From positions 3,741,277 through 3,805,276 of the forward strand of contig NW_022098000.1 in assembly GCF_002288925.2 (NCBI RefSeq): a DNA stretch of 64,000 nucleotides. Reading direction: 5' to 3'. Numbering within the stretch: position 1 is the stretch's first letter; each line of letters opens with the position of its first letter. The notes beneath the pieces were generated by a model. That model made no database searches, was not told the DNA's origin, and was given only the letters and a program-made list of their open reading frames with translations. Of the stretch, positions 37,160-49,384 are shown piece by piece. This DNA comes from Delphinapterus leucas (Eukaryota > Chordata > Mammalia > Artiodactyla > Monodontidae). The position numbers and the translations under genes are program-made.

Positions 37160-37875
37160 AATGGAGACTTAGGCTTTTTCCATATCTTGGCTAGTGTGAA
37201 TAATTCAACAGTATACATGGGAATGCAAATATCTCTTCAAAATTTTTATTTCCTTTGTATATAAACCCAGAAGTGGGATTGCTGGATTATATGGTAGCTC
37301 TATTTTTAATTTTTTGAGAAAAATCTATACTTTTTCCCATAATGTCTGTACAAGTTCATATTCCCACCAACAGTGCACAAGGATTTCCTTTTCTCCACAT
37401 CCTTCCCAACACTTGTTATCTTTTGTCTTTTGGGTAATAGTCCTTCTAACAGGTGTAAGGTGATACCTCATTGTAGTTTTGATTTGCATTTCTGTGATCA
37501 TTAGTGATATTGAGGGATTTTCATATACGTGTTGGCCATTTGTATGTCTTTTTTTTTGAGAAATGTCCATTCAAGTCATCTGCCCATTTTTTAATTGTTT
37601 TTTGTTTGTTTGTTTGTTTTGCTATTGAGTCGTTCAAGTTCCTTGTTTATTTTGGATATTAACTTCTTATCAGATGTATGGTTTGCACATATTTTCTTTC
37701 ATTCCATGGTTGGCTCTTAACTCGATTATTTCCTTTGCTGTGCAGAAGGCTTTTAGTTTGATGCAATCCAACTTGTCCATTTTTTCTTTTGTTGCCTGTG
37801 TTTCTGGGGTCATATTCAAAAAGCCATTGCTCAGACCAATGTCAAGGAGATTTTTGCCTGTTTTCTTCATAGTGA

Positions 37876-37901
37876 AAACTATGAAATTAGTTTCATAGTT
37901 T
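37876..37901. repeat. 11-bp-arm palindrome within L1
   Basis: AAACTATGAAA (37876-37886) and TTTCATAGTTT (37891-37901) flank TTAG. A further overlapping inverted copy (TTCATAGT, 37866-37873) lies just upstream, so the short motif occurs three times in alternating orientation. Confidence 0.85.
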
Positions 37902-38890
37902 CAGGCCTTACACTTATGTCTTTAATCCATTTTGTGTTGATTTTTATAAATGGTATGAGATAAGGATTCCAGTTCATTCTTCTGCATATTGATATCCAGT
38001 TTTCCCAACACTGTTGAACAGACTGCCATTTCCCTATTGTATGTTCTTGGCACTCTTGTTACAGATTTCTTGACTGTAAATGCATGCATTTATTTATTTA
38101 TGGGCTCTCTATTACGTTTCATTGGTCTATATGTGTGTTTTGATGCCAGTACGATACTGTTTTGATTACTATAACTTTGTAATATATTTTGAAGACAGGG
38201 AATGTAACCCCTCCAGCTTTGTTCTTCTTGCTTAAATTATCTTTGGCTATTTGGAGTCTTCTGTGGTTGCATATGAATTTTAGGATTTTTTTTCTATTTC
38301 TTTGAAAAAATGGCATTGGAATTTTGATAGGGATTGGATTGAATCTGCAGATCACTTTGGGTATTATGGACATTTTTACTATATGAATTCTTCCAATTCA
38401 TAAACATGGGATATTTTTCCCTGTATTTGTATCTTCTTAAATTTCTTTCATGAGTGTTTTATGGTTTTCAGTGTATAGATCTTTCACTTCCTTGGTTAAA
38501 TTTACTCCTAAGTCATACTCAACAGTGAAAAGCTGAAAGCTTCTCCTCTAGGATCAGGAACAAGTCAAGGATGTTCCCTCTCACCTCTTCTCTTCAACAT
38601 ATAGTGGAAGTCCTAGCCAGAGCAATTAGACAAGGAAAAAAGAAAGCATCCAAATTAGAAAAGAAGAGGTAAAATTGTCTCTGCTTGCAGATGACATGAT
38701 ATTATATACAGAAAATCCTAAAGACTCCAGACACAAAGACACACAAAACTGTTAGAACTAATAAGCAAATTTGGTAAAGTTATAAATACAAAATCAAAAA
38801 TACAAAAACCAGTAGCATTTTATACACTTGCAGTAAACTCTTTGAAAAAGAAATAAGAAAACAATGTCATTTACAATTGCAACAGCCTTT

Positions 38891-39020
38891 TAACTGTTCT
38901 CCCTCAACCCGCTTACAAGTTGCCTCCTACTCTTTTTCATCCCACAGAAACCAGAGTAATATTTCTAAGTTTAAGTCAAGTTGTGTCATTTCTCTACTCA
39001 GAAAATTCTAGTAGATGAAC
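38891..39020 (+). mobile_element. L2 fragment
   Basis: 'accagagtaatatttctaag' and 'gtcatttctctactcagaaa' resemble the L2 segment also seen near 2500-2540. Short and diverged. Confidence 0.45.
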
Positions 39021-39131
39021 TAATAGGTGAATTAATTGTTTGCTACTAAGTCATTGTCCTGCTAGTAATAGTATCAGTGGTAGTAAAATGTTATCAGTAA
39101 AAGTAGTGATGGTAGTGCTCATGCCAGTGAT

Positions 39132-39742
39132 AAAAATGTCGTTGTAACCTAAGTGCCCATCATTGGATGAATGGATAAAGAAGACGTGGCACATATATAC
39201 AATGGAATATTACTCAGTCATAAAAAGAAACGAAATTGAGCTATTTGTAATGAGGTGGATAGACCTAGAGTCTGTCATACAGAGTGAAGTAAGTCAGAAA
39301 GAGAAAGACAAATACCGTATGCTAACACATATATATGGAATTTAAGAAAAAAAAATGTCATGAAGAACCTAAGGGTAAGAGAGGAATAAAGACACAGACC
39401 TACTAGGGAACGGGCCTGAGGATATGGGGAGGGGGAAGGGTGAGCTGTGACAAAGCGAGAGCGAGGCATGGACATATATACACTACCAAAGGTAAGGTAG
39501 ATAGGTAGTGGGAAGCAGCCGCATAGCGCAGGGAGATCAGCTCGGTGCTTTGTGACCACCTGGAGGGGTGGGATAGGGAGGGTGGGAGGGAGGGAGACGC
39601 AAGAGGGAAGAGATATGGGAACATATGTATATGTATAACTGATTCACTTTGTTATAAAGCAGAAACTAACACACCATTGTAAAGCAATTATACCCCAATA
39701 AAGATGTTAAAAAAAAAAAACTCAAAAAAAAAAATGTTGTTG
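39132..39742 (+). mobile_element. 5'-truncated LINE-1 3' end with TSD
   Basis: Near-perfect TSD AAAAATGTCGTTG / AAAAATGTTGTTG at 39132-39144 and 39730-39742. The insert starts within the ORF2 C-terminus (frame at 39163-39345 ends 'RMLTHIYGI' and a natural stop), followed by the same 3'UTR with a G-rich stretch at 39424-39440 and an A-rich tail at 39711-39734. Same subfamily as 23467-24045 and the full-length L1 at 12626. Confidence 0.92.
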
Positions 39743-39749
39743 CTAGTGG

Positions 39750-39880
39750 TAATAACCGCTAGTATTTAGTGAGATTGCACTATATGTCAGGCACATGAAT
39801 TATTTAATCCAATCACTCAACTATCCTTTCAGTAGGTAAAATTAGCATTTCATGAGTAAGAAAACAAGCAAAGAAAGTTT
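39750..39880 (-). mobile_element. MIR SINE fragment
   Basis: 'tagtatttagtgagattgca', 'ctatatgtcaggcac', 'aatccaatcactcaactatc' and 'agtaagaaaacaagcaaaga' follow the inverted MIR order. Confidence 0.65.
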
Positions 39881-42800
39881 AAATAATTATTACTAATTAC
39901 AATTAGAATTTACAGAGCAATTACATATGAACTGAAAAAAATAGTCTTTATCTTTCAGATGTAAATATTATCATTTCAGAGTTCACTTGGGCTGCTAGGA
40001 AACACAGATTTAGAATAGTGGCTCATCTTTAACAATATTTAGGACTGTATGGTATAAATTTAGTGTTTATTATACTCCTGGCTTTATTTTCCTGTTCTTA
40101 TTTTCCATTTATTTTAATTTCCTAAACCCTTTAATCAATCTGTTTTACTGTATATACTTTTGAAAACTACTAGGCTACCTAAAAAAAAAAGGTCAGGGAT
40201 ACATCAAAATAAATTTTTCCCTTGCCCTATTTCTTGTCATTTGTAGAAGAACATGTAGATTAGGCAGGCTTACCACCTACACTTTACATATGAAGAAATA
40301 AAGTTTTCAAGAAGTTCATGATAATGACAGTTCAAGATAATAACAGTTGAAAATGAAAAATCCAGGACTCAATTCAGATTGAACTTTTCTTTTTTTTTTA
40401 CTTTGTTGTTTTGTTTTGAGGTTTACTTTTCTGGTATTGAACTGTTCTTTGTCATTTAAGTTAGTTTGGCAAATATTGATAAACTTTTTCTCAATGGGAT
40501 GAAATTCCTGTTTCTAAAATGTCTTTATTTCTAATTTCTAGTATCACTTTGTCCTACTCTATACTCCTAACCAAACTGTAGTAAAATGATCAAGATTGCA
40601 ATGTTGACATAATTGTATCAGTTTTAGGCATTGAATTCTAGAGGCAAAGTCATTTAGAGCACGTGAAGTTGAGTTTTGTAGTTCCAACATTTGGCTGTAG
40701 TATGGGTAAAATAAATGATGCTTTGGGCAGCCACTGGGCAATCTTCCCTCTATACCTTCTCACTGCCCTTTGCCTTGAACTCACAAACCCACTGTCGTGA
40801 CAAATAGTTTACTCCCAATTCTCTACTGGGTAATTTTGTCAACAATGTTGTACATTTATGTATGTGTGCACATCAAATTGTAGAAGAAAGACCAGTGGGC
40901 ATATGTGTCATTTTAATATTTATCCTGTGCTTCATTATTCCAGGAGAAATACAGAAAACTAGATGATCAGATATCGTCTCTACTCAGATAATCATTTACT
41001 AGTTCTCTGGCTGAAACATTTAAATGAGTATTAACAGAGATGTTCAGAGAAGAGAAGAAATGTCTTGAATGTGTATATTTCAAAAAGAGAATCATCTCTT
41101 TGTTTTTATTTTTCAATTGACTTTTTAAAAGTCACTTTTCAAATATGTTTTTTGTGGGAGAAGTAATTTTATTATCACACTTCTTTCAACTTTTGAGGGA
41201 CCATTGAATTGGGGTTTTAAAAGTTTGTATCACGGCAGGAGGCTCCTTACAGCATCCCTCACCCCAGGGAGTCTGTCAGACATGAGTAATGGTGCCCGGA
41301 ACCCTCTTCCATCCACCTTCTTATAGAGCACTTTTTTCCTTTTATTAAATTTGTTAAACAGTTCATCACCTTGGTCTCTAAACTTTCTTTCTTTACTATT
41401 GCACAGATTTTTAAATGATACTATTTGGTCTGCAATTGTTATGAGAAAAATACCTGGGGGACCTGGTGTGAATACAAGGCACCTCTTGGTTTGAACTCTC
41501 TAGAGGCATATTATTCACATGTTAGTTTAACACATCCCCACAGGCAACAACTCATTGCTTAAACTTAAGAAATATGAATCCTTACACTATGCCATAAGCT
41601 ATTTAGCTTACCAGCAATTGAGTTGAAAAGATTTAGGTTGTGAGTCCAGCTGTAACACTGGAAACAAAGCATTTATAGTAAGAAGGACATATGGAAATTC
41701 AAGAGAGCTACCAAAGGCAAAGCCAGGAAACTTCGACCGTCAGTTCTCAGTGAGAACGTGTTACTATAAGTTGGGCTCATTCTTCATATTATCCTTCAAA
41801 GTTCTATTGCTATCTCTACTGAATTCCATCCGGATCTCTATCTGAAGATTGATGTGTCTGCTATGCCTCATATTTATAGAATATTATCGATACAACAACC
41901 TTTTAGAAATGCTCAAAATGTCTATTTCTAATTTCGAATATTTTTGACCAATCCTTGCTTATATCTCCCTTGGAGATGGTCTCAGTTTTATTAACGTGTG
42001 AGTAGGTTCTGTAACACATCCTGAGCCATATTACTGATGGGTTTTGAAGGTGAAAAACACATCCTAAAAGCCAGTGCTTCCCTTGATGATGAGATTTACA
42101 GTTTCAGCATTTCAGAGTGGAGTCTGGATCTATCCAGTGGTTCAGTGCACTGTGGAAGAACTTCTGGGTGCCTCCAGCAGTTGAACATCTGGGTCAGATG
42201 GCAGGAAATGCTAGCAGACAAGCCAGATTCCCAGAGTAGCTTCTGTGCTCCATTCTCTTGGCTACAACAATTCTCTAAAACTTTAACTCTGCTCCTCTGG
42301 TCACATTCTTTATGACACATCACCGTATCTCTGTGTTCAGGGTCAAAAAACTGAGACAAAGAATTTTTCATTCAGAGTTTCTGCCCTGGCACTAGAGCCC
42401 CCTTTATTTTACCCCTGCCACGTTCCCCTAGAGATGAGTAAAGATGAAATACTGCTTTTGATGCCTGGCAGAGAATTCAAAGTGATGGACCTTATCCACA
42501 AACGTAAGCAAAAGTGAAAATTGACCTTCTGTAAAAATGGCATCTAACTGACAGCTAGTATGCATTTTTGGAAAGAAGGTACATAGTCTTAGTAATTTGA
42601 TATGATTGTCAATTCAACCACAGAAAATTAAATAAAATATATATGAAATTCAGTTCCTTGTTTTCAGCTAGTATATTCCACTAAAATGGAGTGTTTCTCA
42701 CCGAGGACACTTAGCTAGGCTTGGAACATCTGTTCTTCATCATATGTAACTTCTAGAGAACTTGCCTAGTTCTCTGATTTCTGATGTTGCAGACTAAGTT

Positions 42801-43850
42801 ATGGGCTGGCCTTTACCTAGTCAGTGTTTCCCTTAGCTGTGTAATTATGTGAATTCAAAGCTAGGTCTCAGTTGTCTGTTTCGCTTTCTATTGCACGTGG
42901 ATGGAAAGAGAAAATTTACATGGAAAAAAGTTCCACATATAGTTCAATTCTTCTATTTTTGTTGTCAGGGCACACAATTTTTTTCTGTAAATTACAGCTC
43001 TCCAGAATGATGTGACTACACATGTATTAGAATCAGATCATTTTGTCTATCCAGATGATATAGTTTTAAGTGTTTTGTCTAGGTCAGTTTATTTCCAGTT
43101 TGTAGGAACATCTAACTATCCCTTAGGGAGGGTTTGAGTTATTGCATTCGGAGGTTTGTTTACTTGGAGACTCAGGATATGTGTGCCTTAAAGATGATAA
43201 ACTGTCTCAGTTATTTTTAGAATATGTAGAAATCGTCATCTCCAAATTACTTTCATGTGATGCAATTTTCCACCCTCATATTAAACAGTGTTTGATTGTA
43301 TTCACAAAAGGCCCCATTAGGTGGTGAGCAAGAGAAGTAAAACATATTCTAGGGAATAAAATGATCTTCCAAGATATCTTCCTTTTTCCAGGATAAGAAC
43401 TATGTACCACAAATGGATGTGAATTTACTTGGAGTGTCATGAGGGTTACTACTATTTCAACCAAGTAAGGTTTTGGAATTCAGGAGAGGTCTCAACAGAG
43501 TGATCTACTTAGGAAGGAGCTGTGATGTGTTTCCCTTCATTATCACAGACATTTGGCTACAGGAATGTTGGGCAGAATCATCTTAGTTATTTTAGAAATG
43601 TCATTGATCACTTCTGGCTACGTGGATTAAGATGTTCCAAGTCATTTCTCCAATTCCTCTTTGTCTTAAATTCCTGCTGGGTTCTCAGTAGTAACCTTGA
43701 GGAAAGAGTGCTAAAGTCAAGTGGCAAAACCTTACTCAGGGATTCTGAGGTTTCAGACATAAAGCTACTCTGTTATCTCCCTTTCCTTCCTATTTCTTTT
43801 ACTGTTGCTGGCTGTTGTAGCCAAACAGATGTTTCAGCAAACACTGAGCA

Positions 43851-43851
<1 letters not shown>
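39881..43851. other. Repeat-poor unassigned DNA
   Basis: About 4 kb with no confidently named repeat and no supportable exon. Open frames at 40559-40741, 42037-42371 and 43142-43464 are at most 92 codons and lack domains. A short T-rich patch is at 40390-40428. Confidence 0.5.

Positions 43852-43888
<37 letters not shown>
43852..43888. repeat. (AC)n microsatellite
   Basis: An uninterrupted AC run of about 18 units, followed by short TATC/TATA runs at 43901-43920. Confidence 0.95.
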
Positions 43889-43889
<1 letters not shown>

Positions 43890-46800
43890 TTTCAGTAAAA
43901 TCTATATCTATATATCTATCAATTTTATTATATCTGTCATCTGGCTAATGGCCTCCCTACTTTCAACTGCTGGTTGACACTTAATCCAGGATGCCCTGTT
44001 CTGAGTCTCACTCATTACACATCAACTTTGCTTTCTGTCTTTGACAAGGGGGCTTCAATGCTGTTTTTAGCAAACATTTCACCTTCTTTCAGGTAAAAAA
44101 AAGTGATGGTAAAACTTTAGACAAAAAAATTAAAAATTTTCATAAGTGTGAAAGTGTTGACAGTAATAATATACGAGACTACATTACTGATTTGAGTGTA
44201 ATATTTGCTAAAAGGCAGGCTGAAGCAATTGTCAAAGCTAGATGTTTCGAGATTTGCAAATTTCTTTGGAAGATATTTTCAACACCTGAGGAAACTGGCT
44301 TAGAAGAAAAACAATTTTTTGGCACTTTTATCTCTCCTTGCTGAAATCCAGTCACCAAAGTTTGGCCAAAATACAATTTTAATGTTTTTAGATTTCTACA
44401 TTCCTCATCACTTCTCATTGCCCATAGTTTAATGAGTCCTTTCAGAGTTTTTCAATGATGATTCTTGCTATAAAATTGTAATCTCTTTTGTCTGTTCTGC
44501 TCATCAACATTGACTTACTTTTTCTAAAAACACTATTTGCTTGCATCACTTTATTTTTTTTTTATATTTATTCTTTGCATCACTTTATCTTGCTGAAAAA
44601 CCAAGTTGTTCCCTGAGCCTGCTGTATGAAGGTTGAAGTTTTCAGATTAACTTTAATGGTTTTTTTTTTGGCATAATATCATTCCTCAATAGTTTCCTGA
44701 CCTCATTTTCCATCTTTTCATACATCTACCTTCTACTTGCATTCAATTGGCTTCTTCATTGTTTCATGGTCATCGTTCTCATTTTGACCTTTATTCCTAA
44801 ATTATGCTCATTTATGTACTTGGAATTCTCTCTTTGCTTATTCAAACGCACCCTTCTTCTGAGGCTACGTATTTCTCTTCCATGAACAATTAATGACTAG
44901 ACAAACTCATTTTGGCCTACCCATTTTTTTGATTCCTGTAACTCAAGGGCACACTTAACCACATATTAGACCATAGACATTCTCATATTTACATTGGTGG
45001 TTTTGACCTTTGCAAGATCACAAAAGTCCATGTAATTGTTCCATGTAACTTGGTGAGGCAGACCTCTGAATCATACAGGCTTGAGGCTGGTGTGGGCTAG
45101 TGAGTCACTTACTCGTCAGCAAACTGGCCGATACCTTAGTCCTTTGCTTTATATTCACATTACAGTCTTTTGTGGAGTAATAAAATTTAACACCCCCCAA
45201 ATGCAAATCCTTGGCAATACAGAGATTCAAACAGGACTCTACATGATCCTCTCAGAGATGGCGAGGGCTTTGTGCTTTATGTGGCTTCCTCTTTGCTTCA
45301 TGTATAGACATGTGGTCTGCCCAGCAGTCAATAAAATTCACAGGAGAATGAACTATTCCAGAAATCTCTAGAAGAGTCCAAGGAAGAATACAATAATACC
45401 TTTACTAAACCAAAATGTATTGATTACCTACCAGACATGGTACCTGTTACTGTATTTTACTCATGCTCAGGACCTCAGCATCCCATGTGATATGATATAT
45501 GCTATCATGTAAATATGTACAAAATTCACCTGTCTCTCAATTGATGTGCTGAATAGGTCCCTTAGAAAGAAAGTTAGTACATCCAAAAAACTTAAACTGA
45601 CATGACTTTATCATAAAAATCTAAAATGGAACAAGAAATCTATTCTACTAGCTTGATCCAAAATGTCAGGCTTGCTTTTTTGATATTTTATGCACAAGAA
45701 AAATAAAATTTCAATTAATAAATTACATATATTATAGAGAGCTTTATTTAAAATTTAAATATAGATAATAATTATTAGTTAATAAAAACTACATATATAA
45801 CATAAACATATTAAAATATGTTCATTCAATTAATAAAGACGCAGTGGTTATGCCCTGATTAATTTAGCTTATTATGACTAGCTATGTTATTCGCCATTTT
45901 CTCTCAGTATAAAAATTCTTACATATGTTGGATTAGAACTTTATTTACTCTTCTTTGGATTGCCATCGTATGGTATATTTTTACTAAGTTGAAATGTGAA
46001 GCAAGTAAAAATGGTCCTCTAACCTTTTTTTTGTTTTAAATGCATCCTTCAGCTTGGCTCAAATGTCGTTAGACGTTCACTGTTTCTTTATTGGGCAGGC
46101 TTCTTAATGTATTGATCTATTTCAGTCCTGGCCTCAGTTAAAATTTTTAAAAAGAAAGAAAAACCTCAATGCTTAGGAAACACAGGAATTCACAGAGATT
46201 ATTCTCAATGCAGGAGTATGAGAACACAAGTAAGGCTAATAGAATAAGACATATCCTTGAAGTGTTCTGCCCTTTCCTTTGCTATTCTTCAGGATTTCTA
46301 AACTACAGTGTCAGTACCAGACCTGACATAAGAGAGCAGGGAGTATAAACATTATTACACCAAACTTAATTTGTACTTAAAATGTATTCCTTTACTTATC
46401 ACGTTGTATTCAGAACACATGAATCCACTCCAGAGTCAGTTGTGGAGGTGGTACCCAGTAATGGTACAAAGGAAATCAATAAATTGTTACTGTTTTTTCA
46501 TATGAAGTATTTTATTTTATTTCCAGTTTACATTTTTAAATGTATGAGACAATTGCTCTAACAATAGCATCCTTTAGTTCTCACTTAGAATCAGGGGACT
46601 TAATGGGAAATGCACTGTGCTGCAGGGGTCCTGAGTACCAATGCCAGGTGTGGGCTATCTGTTGGACAGCACACTTCTGAAAGATTCTATACTGGCATCT
46701 TGGCTTTTGGCAGACAACCATGATCTTAGTGTCTTTATCGTATTTTTTCTTTCCTGGGGGAATTGTTCTTAGTTGTAGTGGTGTGAATAGTTCATTACAA

Positions 46801-46982
46801 GGTATTCATTAACTCCTTGGTTTGTGGAGGAATCAAAAGTATTTAATTGACCAAATTTAAGTCTAGGTAGCCTACAGAAATCGTCCACTCTTTCAGTTTT
46901 GGTTTGAATTTGAAATCTGTGAAAAGGCATTAGAATCAGTTGCCTTATTAACTCTGCAGAAATATAATTTTTAGTTTATATT
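43889..46982. other. Repeat-poor unassigned DNA
   Basis: No named repeat apart from the tail-only insertion at 44541-44588. A strongly AT-rich stretch lies at 45690-45860. A piece at 45400-45470 weakly recalls an inverted MIR. No gene. Confidence 0.45.
44541..44588 (-). mobile_element. Possible tail-only retroposition with 14-bp TSD
   Basis: TTGCATCACTTTAT occurs at 44541-44554 and again at 44575-44588. Between them is only TTTTTTTTTATATTTATTCT, a poly-T-like run as expected from the A-rich tail of a minus-strand retroposon. The alternative is a simple tandem duplication with slippage. Confidence 0.5.
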
Positions 46983-47199
46983 AAAAGCAAAATTAGGGCT
47001 TCCTTGGTGGCGCAGTGGTTGAGGGTCCACCTGCCGATGCAGGGGACACGGGTTCGTGTCCCAGTACGGGAAATTCCCACGTGCCGCGGTGCGGCTGGGC
47101 CCGTGGGCCATGGCCACTGAGCCTGTGCTCCGCAACGGGAGAGGCCACAACAGTGAGAGGCCCGCGTACCGCAAAAGAAAAAAAAAAAAAGCAAAATTA
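46983..47199 (+). mobile_element. CHR-type SINE, plus strand, with 13-bp TSD and internal deletion
   Basis: TSD AAAAGCAAAATTA at 46983-46995 and 47187-47199. The element runs 46996 to about 47186, opening GGGCTTCCTTGG. RNA polymerase III A-box-like TGGCGCAGTGG is at 47008-47018 and B-box-like GGTTCGTGTCC at 47051-47061. Compared with the other copies it lacks about 15 bp in its 3' half, between two short GCCTG repeats. Open frames across it are SINE shadows. Confidence 0.95.
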
Positions 47200-47599
47200 C
47201 ATTTTTTAGATACTGTTTTACAGGAAGTACTCATTTGATGCATTTATGCACAATTCTTCTACATCAAAACATTTTTCACTACAAGTACTACGCATATTCA
47301 ACCTCATAATACGTGAGTGCATGGAAACAAGCATGAAAGTTCTTGCATCCAGCATCCTATCAATTTTATCTTCTTTGTGACATCCCTCTTAGAATCCTCC
47401 CTCCTCCCACCTCAGTGTTGCTGGCTTGTTTCGGAGGGCTGCCGATGGTCTCCGTCATCCTGTAATCGATCCATCATCCCAGGAATCCATGTTTTCCCCT
47501 TTTCTGGTTTTGTCTTCTCTTTGGAGGAAACACCTCCTCTGGTAACTTCCTGAGAAAAGTTGAGTGAGAAGTCAAAACTGCAAAATTTTGCACGCCTGA
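47200..47599. other. Unassigned non-coding DNA
   Basis: A locally GC-richer, pyrimidine-rich stretch at 47390-47540. No gene recognised. Confidence 0.4.
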
Positions 47600-48465
47600 G
47601 AAATGTCATTAGCTCCTTTTCATATTGGATACAGGTTCACTGGATATATAATTCTGGTTGAGAATTATTTCCCTTCAGCATTTTCAATGTGTTTAGTTTT
47701 CAGTGCCTTTAAACTTTCAATGGTTTTTAGCTTCTTCTGCTCCAGTACAAGAAAAAGTTACTTTTATTACTAAAATTACTAAAAAGGTAACTTAAAAGTT
47801 ACTTATCTAACAGTCCTATAACGTTCTCACTCCAAGTACTTTGCATATGAACTCTTCTTCCCTTTCCTCTCCTCTCTGTAAGCTTTTATGATATTTGTTG
47901 TTAGAGTTGTAAGTTTTCAAAATCATATACCCTACATCAGTCCTTTTTAAACTATTGTGCAGTAATCTGGAATATTAATGTTCCTAACTTTTAAAACAAT
48001 TCTTGAATTATTTATCTGAAAATTTCTTCTCTATTTTTTCTGTCTTCTCTTTCTTAAATGTCTCTTACACTATTTATACTCGAATTCTTAGACTTATTCT
48101 CAAATTTTGTTATCCTTTCCTTTCTATTTTTTTCTCCCTGTTTTATTGTCTTTGATTCTGGAGGATTTTCTCAGTTTATCTTCCAATGTTTCTATTCAAT
48201 TTTTCATTTCTGTTATTGTATTTAAAATTTCCAATAGCACTTTTGTCATTGTTGTTAAAGATTCTGTTTCTATAACTATAGTTTCTTGTTACATAGTGAA
48301 ATATGGTCTCTTATCTCTCCAGAATATTAAATAAGTTTTCATGAGCTTTTATTCTTTTGTCTTTACTGGTTGGGGTTTTCCTCCTGAAATTTAAAAAAAA
48401 ATCTGTTTTGGTCTCAGTTTTCTAAGTGCTTCTTTCATATGAGAGTTAAGACTGTTCTTGACTTT
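47600..48465 (-). mobile_element. Old L1/HAL1 ORF1-region fragment
   Basis: 'gttcactggatatataattc', 'tggttgagaattatttccc', 'ttcagtgcctttaaact', then 'gtttatcttccaatgtttct' and 'ttgttaaagattctgtttc' recall the inverted RNA-binding and coiled-coil coding region of an old L1. No frame is preserved. Confidence 0.5.
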
Positions 48466-49315
48466 TAGTTTTTTTTTAAATTTTTATTGGAGTATAGTTG
48501 ATTTACAATGTTGTGTTTGTTTCGGGTGTACAGCAAAGTGAATCAGTTATACATATACATATATCTGCCCTTTTTCTTTTTTAGATTCTTTCCCCATATA
48601 GGCCATTACAGAATACTGAGTAGAGTTCCTGTGCTACACAGCAGGTTCTTATTAATTATCTATTTTATATGTAGTAGTGTGTATGTGTCAATCCCAATCT
48701 CCCAATTTATTGCTCCTCCCCTTATCTCCTGGTAACCATAAGTTTGTTTTCTACATCCATGACTCTACTTCTGTTTTGTAAATAAGGTCATTTGTACCTT
48801 GTTTTAGATTCCACATATGATACTTACCTTTCTGTGTCTGACTTACTTCACTCAGTATGACAATCTGTAGGTCCATCCATATTGCTGCAAATGACATTTT
48901 ATTCTTTATTATGGCTGAGTAATATTCTATTGCATATATGTACCACATCTTCTTTATCCATTCTTCTGCTGTTGGACATTTAGCTTGCCTCCATGTCCTG
49001 ACTATTGTGAATAGTGCTGCAATGAACATTGGGGTGCATTTATCTTTTTGAATTATGGTTTTCTCTGGGTATATGCCCAGGCATGGGATTGCTGGCTATA
49101 CCAATTTACATTCCCACCAACAGTATAGAAGGGTTCCCTTTTCTCCTCACCCTCTGCAGCATTTATTTGTTTGTAGATTTTTTGATGATGGCCATTCTGA
49201 CTGGTGTGATATGACACCTCATTGTAGTTTTGATTTGCATTTCTCTAATAATTAGTAATGTTGAGCATCTTTTCATGTGTTATTTTGCCATCTGTATGTC
49301 TTCTTTGGAAAGATG
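48466..49315 (-). mobile_element. LINE-1 3' portion (ORF2 C-terminus and 3'UTR)
   Basis: It starts on the plus strand with a T-rich tail and 'ttttattggagtatagttga', then 'tacaatgttgtg' and 'gtgtacagcaaagtgaatca'. The frame at 48751-49029 (minus) keeps ORF2 C-terminal signatures, 'KKMWYIYAIEYYSAI' and 'ILSEVSQTQKGKYHM'. It continues inverted to about 49315. The family is older than that of the young 3' copies, judging by divergence. Confidence 0.82.
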
Positions 49316-49384
49316 TCTAATTTTTTCCTAGTTAGGAATTAGCTCCTATAAAGCTAGTAGGAAGTTCCATGTTCAAAAATGGGT

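Larger units (their letters stand above)
36898..38890 (-). mobile_element. LINE-1 with internal 5' inversion, interrupted by a SINE
   Basis: From 36898 to 38513 the minus strand carries ORF2 from the RT/C-terminal region onward, recognisable in the frames at 37325-37570 (CCHC-like 'NKCWEGCGEKEILVHCWWEYE', whose last Cys is replaced by Tyr), 37670-37870 and 38119-38373. From 38514 to about 38890 the sequence flips to the plus strand and carries the preceding RT part: 'ggatcaggaacaag', then 'ttgcagatgacatgata' encoding the LADD-type motif. The two parts meet in L1 coordinates near 'acaattgcaac' and 'taggagtaaatttaacc', leaving only a small gap. This is the known twin-priming structure. The 3'UTR and A tail are missing on the left, so the element has since lost its 3' end. 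Confidence 0.85.

Noticed and set aside
46996..47061. A genuine tRNA gene, because A- and B-box sequences are present
   Set aside because: The boxes belong to a tRNA-derived SINE with a non-tRNA body, an A tail and a TSD.
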